Below, piece by piece: positions 20,451-26,057 of a DNA stretch of 26,057 nt. The DNA is from a virus, in the IMG/VR virus record IMGVR_UViG_3300003267_000006, positions 10,029 through 36,085 of that record. One strand, 5' to 3'. How positions within the stretch are numbered: position 1 is the stretch's first letter; the number at the start of each line of letters is the position of its first letter. A program made the position numbers and the translations under genes. Under the pieces are notes generated by a model. It was not told where the DNA came from and ran no database searches. It was given only the letters and a program-made list of their open reading frames with translations.

Positions 20451-22421
20451 TTAATCCTTGCGCCAGCGCGGATTGACGTAGCCTGCGGCGTCCAGCGGCA
20501 GGCCGGGGCACCAGGCCGGGTTGATACGCAGGCGGGCGATCAGCTGTCCCAGACGCAATTCGGCACGGGCCTTGGGCACTTCTAGCACAACCTGATCGTA
20601 GACGTGGTGCACGATGGCTTCGACGCGATCAACGTCCAGCATCGCTTCCCAGAACAAATCCCGGGCTAGCCCCTGCGTCATGTTGTTCGACACGATCTTG
20701 CGGTCGAGCGTCTCGACGTAGCCTTCGGGCTTGTCGTAGCTCGCGATCGGCACCTGCGCGCCGGGCTCCAGATGCAGGCGCGCGTTGTGATAGCTGATCG
20801 TGCGCCCGGACGGCAGGATCATGCGCAGGGCGACGTCATCGCGCAGGAGCGTCACTTTGGAGCAGAAGCCGCGGCCCACTGGCAAGTCAACCGGGCGCCC
20901 GGGCTGATCCAGCGCAATCAGGATTGCGTACTCGATCTCGCTCCACCAACGCTCGAAGGCGGGGCGCGACTCGCGCCATTTCCAGACGATCTCTTCGATC
21001 TGCTCGGGTGGAAGGTGAACGCCGTAATTGGCCGCCATGTTGTTGAAGGCACCCGCGCCCCCGCCAAAGCCCAGCGACAAGTCTGCAACCTTCCCGACCT
21101 GACGTTGGTCCTTGTTGATCTCTTCGTAAGGATTGCCGAAGATGGGCACGGCGGCGGCCTTGTAGTTGTCGACGCCCTTCTCGATGTTCTGCAGCTTCTC
21201 TTCGTCATTGGCGAGCCACGGTGCCATGCGGGCCTCGATGCCGGTCAGGTCGGCGTCGACCAGGACGTGATTGGGCAATGTGGCGCAGAAGAGTGAGCGC
21301 TGCGCGTCGGCCAAGGCGGCGAGGATGGGCCCGTGGCCGTCGCGCGTCAGGAACTCGACATCGCGCCGGCGCGCCGCTTCGAGAAACGCTTCGCACAGTT
21401 CGGCGGACTTGCCGGGGCGCGGACGGGCTACGTTGAGCGTCTGCGCGCCGCCGGCCCCGCGTGCGGTCGAACGGCCGGATAGCGCGCCGTGATAAACAGT
21501 CGAATGCTGGAGCCGACCACCAACGTGCGCGCGTAGGATGGCCGCGCTCTTCTTAGGAGCGCGGGACGCATCAAGGCGCAGCGCGAGGACATCACGCAAA
21601 TCGCTCGGCAGGTCGTCACGACTCGCAATTTTCTTGAGCGCTTCCTTTCCTGCGTCGTCGATTTCCTCACCGAAGGAGGCGGCGTACTCTTTGATTTTAG
21701 CCACCTCCGTGACAGCAAGAATGCCACCTTGCGATAGAACGGCAATCTGGTAATCAAGCTGGGCCTCCGCTAGTAGTTTGAGTTCTTCCATGGCTGCAGC
21801 CGCTTCGACGTCGACGCCAAAGCCGCGCGCGTTGATGCGCATGTCCATTTCAAAATACGCCTGCTCGCGTGCCGGCAAGGGCTGCGTAGCGTGCCACAGG
21901 CCGTACATTGCGTCTGTGTCGGTCAGCGCGTACTTGAAGACCCGGGCGAACTGTTCGGGGTGCGTGTCGGGCGTCCAGTCCACGTTGCGCGCGATCTCCA
22001 GCATCACCTTGGAGCCGTCCGCGTCCTTCTGAATGGGCAGGCCCATCGCGCGGCAGGCACCCTCCAGCGATCCCGGCAGGCCATTGTAGCGGGCGCGCGC
22101 CGCAGAGCATCGCACCTGTCCGATCTGGATTTCAGGCAGGTCAGGCCACTGGCGCGCGCGTAGCACGGCGTTCCAGATGTGGAAGTCGAACGGCGCGTTG
22201 TGGGCGACAAACAGGCCGCCACGCTCCAGGTGCGACACGATCTGCCGCGGCGCGGGCCGGCGCGTGTCCCAGAGGTCAGCCAACTGCGTGCCCGGCAGGC
22301 GGAATGTCGCCACATAGGCTTTCGTCGTCGGCTCAACCAAGTAGCGCCCCAAGCCCTCCGCCGGCAGATCGCACTTGCTCTGCGTCTCGAAATCGAGGAA
22401 CAGCAGGTTTTCTTCTGTCAT
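20451..22421 (-). CDS. Family A DNA polymerase with 3'-5' exonuclease
   Basis: 656 residues. Exonuclease domain: LDFET (D10, E12), VAHNAPFDF (N75, D79) and YALTD (Y164, D168), all intact. Polymerase domain: motif A DLTGIEAR (D391, E396), motif B RQVGKVADLSLGFGGG (R440, K444, with F452 where Pol I has Tyr) and motif C HHVYDQVV (605-612). Motif C has the catalytic D609, but the usual HDE reads YDQ. It is the phage replicative polymerase. Only a weak AAAG precedes the ATG, 16 bases after the preceding stop. It lies downstream of the helicase in one operon. Confidence 0.92.
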   Translation of the reverse strand: MTEENLLFLDFETQSKCDLPAEGLGRYLVEPTTKAYVATFRLPGTQLADLWDTRRPAPRQIVSHLERGGLFVAHNAPFDFHIWNAVLRARQWPDLPEIQIGQVRCSAARARYNGLPGSLEGACRAMGLPIQKDADGSKVMLEIARNVDWTPDTHPEQFARVFKYALTDTDAMYGLWHATQPLPAREQAYFEMDMRINARGFGVDVEAAAAMEELKLLAEAQLDYQIAVLSQGGILAVTEVAKIKEYAASFGEEIDDAGKEALKKIASRDDLPSDLRDVLALRLDASRAPKKSAAILRAHVGGRLQHSTVYHGALSGRSTARGAGGAQTLNVARPRPGKSAELCEAFLEAARRRDVEFLTRDGHGPILAALADAQRSLFCATLPNHVLVDADLTGIEARMAPWLANDEEKLQNIEKGVDNYKAAAVPIFGNPYEEINKDQRQVGKVADLSLGFGGGAGAFNNMAANYGVHLPPEQIEEIVWKWRESRPAFERWWSEIEYAILIALDQPGRPVDLPVGRGFCSKVTLLRDDVALRMILPSGRTISYHNARLHLEPGAQVPIASYDKPEGYVETLDRKIVSNNMTQGLARDLFWEAMLDVDRVEAIVHHVYDQVVLEVPKARAELRLGQLIARLRINPAWCPGLPLDAAGYVNPRWRKD

Positions 22422-22437
22422 GAATCTTTACGTTTGG

Positions 22438-22887
22438 TCAAGGTTTGGTAAGTGTATCACGTCGGCGCGCCGCCAATTCGCGATCGCGCATAGCGTCTGC
22501 GACTTCCGCGCCCAATTGGCGAACTCGGTCTTCTTTGCGCTGGAACTCCAACTCGCGGCAGTAAAGGCACTTATCGTCCGCATCTTTTCCTTTCAATACT
22601 GCGCGCTCAGTGCGGCGTTCATACCTTCCGCAAAGACACCGACACACCCAAACATGCGCGCGAGTACCGCCGGATTTCTTGTGGCTATAACCTACCACTG
22701 TGAAACGGGCAAACTTTATGCCAGTTAAATTTGCGCACGTCGCGGGAATCGGCGCAGTTAGCAAAGGGGTGTCCGAACATTCGATGTGGCCGGTTTTAAA
22801 CTCCGGCGTCCAGTGCGTACCTGGCTGGACTGCGCGGGCTGCATTTGCGTCTACCGGTATTGCGCCTAGTTCGTATAGTTTTGTCAT
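22438..22887 (-). CDS. Zinc-finger protein of unknown function
   Basis: 149 residues from ATG 22887, which overlaps the preceding stop as ATGA; a longer frame from 23112 is a shadow of the two upstream genes. The N-terminal 60 residues are probably loose. The core KFARFTVVGYSHKKSGGTRA leads into VWVCRCLCGRYERR and later KCLYCRELE, giving a CxCxCG plus CxxC zinc site of a kind common in phage replication regions. The C-terminal 45 residues form a charged helix. It lies directly before the polymerase and may bind DNA. Confidence 0.75.
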   Translation of the reverse strand: MTKLYELGAIPVDANAARAVQPGTHWTPEFKTGHIECSDTPLLTAPIPATCANLTGIKFARFTVVGYSHKKSGGTRAHVWVCRCLCGRYERRTERAVLKGKDADDKCLYCRELEFQRKEDRVRQLGAEVADAMRDRELAARRRDTLTKP

Positions 22888-23093
22888 ATTTGATGCACGG
22901 CGTCGCGGGCGTCGCCAGGTCGTTTGGTCAGGTGATAGCCCTTGCAGTGCGGGCACTTGTAAATCCACAGGTGGGCCTCGCGCTCGAATTGCAGCGTCGC
23001 GCGTCCGCCTTTCAGGGCGTGACCCCGGTCGGGATAGCGCCGCTTGCGCTTGCAGGCGCGCCATTCGCCCGACGGGGGTCGGCGGGCGTTCAG
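22884..23093 (-). CDS. Small zinc-binding protein with apparent CTG start
   Basis: 69 residues. The frame ends in an ATGA overlap with the next gene, which strongly supports it. It carries ACKRKRRYPDRGHALKGG and then LWIYKCPHCKGYHLTK, a C ... CxxC-x3-H zinc site followed by HLT, typical of a small phage zinc protein. There is no ATG, GTG or TTG in frame; the only early start-like codon is CTG 23093, which overlaps the preceding stop as CTGA with AGGAAGG just before it. Function unknown. Confidence 0.6.
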   Translation of the reverse strand: MNARRPPSGEWRACKRKRRYPDRGHALKGGRATLQFEREAHLWIYKCPHCKGYHLTKRPGDARDAVHQI

Positions 23094-23325
23094 CCTTCCT
23101 GTGATGGCTCATAAGGCGCTTTCAGGCCACGCCATTCCTTGTGTTGAACAGCGCCTTGAAAGAACGTCTTACACACGGTTTCAAGGCGCTGTGGGGCATT
23201 CGACCATCGCCGGCCAGTCCAATAGGCGAACTCGCCGTCAAGTTGCAGACCGCTCGGCATGACCCAGCGGACTATGTGCCTTTGCGCACAGGTTTCACGT
23301 CCGCAGGGAACCAACCTGTCAGCAT
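23090..23325 (-). pseudogene. Frameshifted small phage gene
   Basis: ATG 23325 lies one base after the helicase stop and opens MLTGWFPADVKPVRKGT, then hits TAG at 23272. Another frame continues directly from there as VRWVMPSGLQLDGEFAYWTG, through a KTFFQGAVQHKEWRGLKA end, to a TGA at 23090. Joined, they read like one known type of small phage protein with GWFP...KPVRxGxY, a YWxGxRW and a final WRGL. Adding one base at the TAG (making Tyr) restores a protein of about 78 residues. This is a one-base deletion, a sequence error or a programmed shift. No ideal slippery site is seen. Confidence 0.6.
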
Positions 23326-23326
23326 G

Positions 23327-25171
23327 TCATTTGTAATTTGGGTCATAGCGGAAACTCTCCAGTTTGTCATTCAGAACAAAACGCACTTCAGTGAGAAATA
23401 CACTCTTGTCCTCAAATTGTGTCAAGGTAATGTCAAGCGGTTTTGGCAACAACTCGCGCATCAGCAGCACGCGGTACGCTTCGGTCGGCACTTTGCGCCC
23501 GGTGGCTTTCTCGAAGTACTTGCGGGAGAACGCGTAGAACTTGTTGTCGGCTGTGGTGCGGTCGAAATCCAGCCGGAGCGTGTAGGGGCCGTAATCCGTG
23601 TGATAGCGAAACGTGATGATGCTGTTGCCGGTCGGCTCGATGTCCATGTCGTGCACCGGCAGCACGCGCACTTCGCGGCAAACCTCGTCCTTAAGCACGA
23701 CGCTGTCCTCGTCGTGAATCTCGTAGCTGTCACCCTCGCCGATGCCGCGCTTGTCTGTGGCCCTGCGCTGGCGCACCGTCAGAAATCCTTGGCGCGGCCG
23801 GCCGCACTGGCGGCAGGTCATATGCTCGGCATCGTTTAGGTACGAGCAGCCGGGCGTGCCGGGCTCCATGAGGCCCAGCGACACCCGCAGGTCGTACTCG
23901 TACTGGTCGGGGTTGTTGATGGGAAAGCGGATGCCCGATCGCTCGCGCTTTGGCAGGTCCACCGCTTCGCCGGCGGCGTTGCGTCGAATGGGCGATTCGA
24001 TCACGGCGTCAGAGCACTCCCACAGACCGGCGCGGGTGTCGCCCGTACCAATTTCTGCGTTGATCGCCCCGTGACGCGTGAAATTGCCGCCGGCGTCCAA
24101 CACGAGGATGTTTTCCTTGCCCGGGTAGGGCCGCAGGCCGCGCCCCACGATCTGGCGCCACAGCACGAGCGAGCGCGTAGGGCGCAAGCAGACGATGCAA
24201 TCGACGAACTTTGCGTTAAAGCCGGTCGTCAGCATCGCTACGGACACGATGTGCCGATGCTTCTTCTTCAGGTACGCTTCGACCCCCTCCACCCGCTCGG
24301 CTTTTTCGAGATTGCCGTGGATGATGACGGAGGACTCGCCCGCCTCGCGCAGCGCGTCGTCGATCATGTGCGCGTGCTCGATGTTGACGGCAAACCACAT
24401 GAAGTGCTTACGCTCGGGGGCGTTCTCCAGTGCGACGCGCACGCACTCGCGCGTGACCTTCATGGCCTCCTGCGCGAGCGCGTCTTCGTCGAAGTCCCCG
24501 CCCTTGGTCTTGACGTTCGACGTGTCCACCTGGGGGAAGCGCAGCGATGGCGCGACCACGGGCGAGATATAGCCCTCGCGCACCAGTCGGTTGAAATTGC
24601 GCCCCGTGGTCAGGTCGTACATCTTCGCGTCGAACAGCCCGCACTCGGTCAGGGGCACGACCTTCAGGCCCTTCATGACAAATGGCGTCGCAGTCAACCC
24701 GATGAACCGCACGTTGGGGTTTGCCAGCCGTAGCCCGTCCACGATGGATTTCGCCGTCTTCAGGTCGATATTGAACGTGTGCGCCTCGTCCACGATGACA
24801 TAGTCGATTCTGCCGAAGCGTTTGACCTGTCGCGCCACGGACTGCGGCGTACCGATCGTCAGTTGCGACATGCGTTCCTTCATGCCCAGCCCGGCGCAGT
24901 AAATGCCAATCTTGGCTTGCAGGGTGGGCGGCAGGTAGCCGATGGCTTCCTCGACGTTCTGCTTGACTAGCTCCATGGACGGCGCCAGCGTCATCACGCG
25001 CACCCCGGGCTCGCGCTGGTTGATCGCTTCGGCCAGCATAGCGGCCAGCAGCGCCTTGCCGCCACCGGTGACGATCGCTGCAATGGGGTTGACGTTTGCG
25101 GCCGTCTGGAGTGCGCCCATCAACGCTTCCAAAGCCTCGGCCTGATACCAGCGAGGTGCTAGACGTGTCAT
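23327..25171 (-). CDS. DEAD/DEAH-type superfamily 2 helicase
   Basis: 614 residues from ATG 25171; an upstream in-frame TTG (25204) lies inside a terminator hairpin and is rejected. Motifs: PRWYQ (Q-like), TGGGKA (35-40, motif I), VDEAH (127-131, motif II), LTATP (159-163, motif III), VAMLTTGFN and QIVGRGLRPY (motifs V and VI). Motif I lacks the usual Thr/Ser after Lys. After the helicase core comes a CRQCG zinc-like element and a C-terminal domain of about 150 residues. It probably opens duplex DNA or remodels it for phage replication or recombination. The ribosome site is weak (AAGAA). Confidence 0.88.
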   Translation of the reverse strand: MTRLAPRWYQAEALEALMGALQTAANVNPIAAIVTGGGKALLAAMLAEAINQREPGVRVMTLAPSMELVKQNVEEAIGYLPPTLQAKIGIYCAGLGMKERMSQLTIGTPQSVARQVKRFGRIDYVIVDEAHTFNIDLKTAKSIVDGLRLANPNVRFIGLTATPFVMKGLKVVPLTECGLFDAKMYDLTTGRNFNRLVREGYISPVVAPSLRFPQVDTSNVKTKGGDFDEDALAQEAMKVTRECVRVALENAPERKHFMWFAVNIEHAHMIDDALREAGESSVIIHGNLEKAERVEGVEAYLKKKHRHIVSVAMLTTGFNAKFVDCIVCLRPTRSLVLWRQIVGRGLRPYPGKENILVLDAGGNFTRHGAINAEIGTGDTRAGLWECSDAVIESPIRRNAAGEAVDLPKRERSGIRFPINNPDQYEYDLRVSLGLMEPGTPGCSYLNDAEHMTCRQCGRPRQGFLTVRQRRATDKRGIGEGDSYEIHDEDSVVLKDEVCREVRVLPVHDMDIEPTGNSIITFRYHTDYGPYTLRLDFDRTTADNKFYAFSRKYFEKATGRKVPTEAYRVLLMRELLPKPLDITLTQFEDKSVFLTEVRFVLNDKLESFRYDPNYK

Positions 25172-25190
25172 AGTTTGTTCTTGTGGAAAT

Positions 25191-25232
25191 AAAAAGACGT
25201 GCAACCCATTCTAAAGGAAACTGCACGTCTTT
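25191..25232 (-). terminator. Terminator/attenuator hairpin before the helicase gene
   Basis: AAAGACGTGCA pairs perfectly with TGCACGTCTTT (11 bases) over an 18-base loop; on the minus strand it continues TTATTT. It ends 20 bases before the helicase ATG, in the same direction. The loop holds TAGAAT, a possible -10 box without a clear -35. Confidence 0.7.
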
Positions 25233-25259
25233 ACTAGCGGAAAGGGTAGGCCAACCCGC

Positions 25260-25298
25260 TCAGGCGGAGCAAGCTACTACGATGAGGAACGCAGTCAT
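25260..25298 (-). CDS. Possible 12-residue peptide
   Basis: MTAFLIVVACSA from ATG 25298, which overlaps the preceding stop (ATGA) and has a perfect GGAGG 4 bases upstream. The sequence looks like the beginning of a lipoprotein signal (LIVVAC), so it is either a leader peptide before the attenuator hairpin or the remnant of a longer gene. Confidence 0.3.
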   Translation of the reverse strand: MTAFLIVVACSA

Positions 25299-25591
25299 GG
25301 TGCCTCCACTTTCGGCACGTACGGCGCCGTCTCAGGGTTAGCAAGAAACACTTCGCGGATGATCTTGGCGGGGTAGGCGCGCTCTGAGGGCCAGCGCTTC
25401 TCCGGGGTAGGCCGGATCGACCATTCGGCGTTGCGGATGCGGCAGACCATCGAGCAGTCCTTTCCGAGTTGCTGCAGCAGCTTGAGATTGATCGGCTGCG
25501 CGCAGGTGAGCCAACGCGATGCTTCCTCGACGGTGAAGTGGTTCGGCGCGTTGACTTGACGCGCTGCCTGGGCCAATGCGGATTGTGTCAT
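25295..25591 (-). CDS. Small early protein of unknown function
   Basis: 98 residues (MTQSALAQAARQVNAPNHFT at the start). FTVEEASRWLTCAQPINLKL looks helical with a possible HTH-like arrangement. The C-terminal half is Pro/Arg-rich with WPSERAYPAKIIREVF. GGAG lies 6 bases before the ATG, which overlaps the preceding stop (ATGA). It belongs to the early operon leading to the helicase. No family recognised. Confidence 0.7.
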   Translation of the reverse strand: MTQSALAQAARQVNAPNHFTVEEASRWLTCAQPINLKLLQQLGKDCSMVCRIRNAEWSIRPTPEKRWPSERAYPAKIIREVFLANPETAPYVPKVEAP

Positions 25592-25749
25592 CTGCAGCTC
25601 CAGTCGTTGTCGATCTGAACGGCGCCGCTTTCGCAGTGGATTACGTCCACACCGCTCCCGTAGTAGCTAGCCCAGTCCACCCACTCTAGCGTATCGCCGT
25701 CCTTACGATCCGCAGCTTCTACCGCAGCTTTGAATTCGCCCCACGTCAT
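25588..25749 (-). CDS. Small acidic protein of unknown function
   Basis: 53 residues: MTWGEFKAAVEAADRKDGDT followed by LEWVDWASYYGSGVDVIHCE and an acidic end. It is Trp-rich and acidic and could fold as a helix plus beta hairpin. The ATG directly follows the TAA of the preceding gene and its stop overlaps the next ATG (ATGA), so it is a tightly coupled operon member even though it is short. No family recognised. Confidence 0.7.
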   Translation of the reverse strand: MTWGEFKAAVEAADRKDGDTLEWVDWASYYGSGVDVIHCESGAVQIDNDWSCR

Positions 25750-25971
25750 TTATGCTACCTCCGTAGTACCGGGCTCAAAGCTGGCTCCAGCTTGGCGCAC
25801 GATGTCATTGATGGCGCTATGCAGCCATCCTGCAGGCCCGTAGCCGACATTTCCGCCGTCTGCGAGTTGACCCGCAAGCTTGCGCCACTCCGCTAGAGTC
25901 ATAGTCGCGGTGATAGTGAATTCGATTGCGCTGGGCGCGGCGGCCGCTCCGTGAATGCAGGGCATGCTCAT
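25750..25971 (-). CDS. Small protein of unknown function
   Basis: 73 residues from ATG 25971 (TAATG overlap with the preceding gene), or 71 from the second ATG at 25965, which has better spacing to GGAG. MTLAEWRKLAGQLADG and GPAGWLHSAINDIVRQAG are two likely helices after an Ala-rich strand segment. Stop and next start are adjacent. No family recognised. Confidence 0.7.
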   Translation of the reverse strand: MSMPCIHGAAAAPSAIEFTITATMTLAEWRKLAGQLADGGNVGYGPAGWLHSAINDIVRQAGASFEPGTTEVA

Positions 25972-26057
25972 TACTCCGTGTCAATGAGCTCGGCCAGCAA
26001 CTGGCACGGATTTACTCTCGCCCAAAATTGATCACGGGCGGCGGCGGCGGCGGCGGC
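25971..26057 (-). CDS. C-terminal end of an unknown protein (partial)
   Basis: 28 residues reach the window edge: seven Ala, then RDQFWARVNPCQLLAELIDT and Glu, stop. It shares one base with the next start (TAATG), which supports the frame. The Ala run is encoded by seven GCC codons in a row. Too little is present to name it. Confidence 0.55.
   Translation of the reverse strand, partial: AAAAAAARDQFWARVNPCQLLAELIDTE
26037..26057. repeat. GGC triplet repeat at the window edge
   Basis: Seven perfect GGC units (GCC on the coding minus strand, poly-Ala) reach the last base, so the true length is unknown. Confidence 0.85.

Noticed and set aside
1-26057. Search for integrase, tRNA, CRISPR array or transposon ends
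   Set aside because: None seen by reading. The inverted repeat at 4536-4675 was considered as insertion sequence ends, but the 77 bases between its arms cannot encode a transposase.

Overview
The window looks like part of the genome of a contractile-tailed double-stranded DNA phage (myovirus-like), probably infecting a GC-rich betaproteobacterium such as Burkholderia or a relative. The basis is the dense, overlapping gene layout, the GC-rich codon use, and a virion gene set (large terminase, DUF1073-type portal, Mu F-like head protein, DUF2213 protease/scaffold, gp24-type cement, DUF2184 capsid, DUF3383 sheath, DUF3277 tube) that resembles the Bcep781-like group. Family names here are recalled from sequence patterns, not from searches. 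I see no integrase, tRNA, rRNA, transposase or CRISPR array.

Layout. (1) Bases 1-4441, minus strand: a tail operon reading leftwards: gp25-like baseplate wedge, baseplate plug, a small basic protein, two probable tail-assembly chaperones, a Dit-like protein, and the tape measure, which runs off the window edge and carries a tail-lysozyme domain. (2) Bases 4442-4773: a divergent non-coding control region with a 31/32-base inverted repeat flanking a 77-base pyrimidine-rich, almost G-free core. (3) Bases 4774-18367, plus strand: terminase, portal and Mu F-like protein; then a two-gene minus-strand cassette (9550-9961); then protease/scaffold, cement, major capsid, connectors, neck terminator, sheath, tube and a Nudix protein. 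(4) Bases 18396-26057, minus strand: early/replication genes reading leftwards: a DEAH-type helicase, several small zinc-binding or unknown proteins, a family A DNA polymerase with exonuclease domain, a MazG-like/DUF6378-like protein, a small HTH-like regulator, a charged protein, a small membrane protein and a possible 25-residue protein.

The plus operon builds and fills the head and supplies the sheath and tube, and the left minus operon supplies tube-length control and baseplate parts. The right minus operon copies the DNA. Most junctions are ATGA or TAATG overlaps, which suggests translational coupling. These junctions also expose small genes that standard calling misses: 25588-25749, 22884-23093 (apparently a CTG start) and 18396-18473.

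The least explained items are the inverted repeat with the G-free core next to the terminase gene, the second in-frame start inside the Nudix gene, a one-base frameshift in the gene after the helicase, altered catalytic motifs in both replication enzymes, and terminator hairpins placed directly before two start codons.
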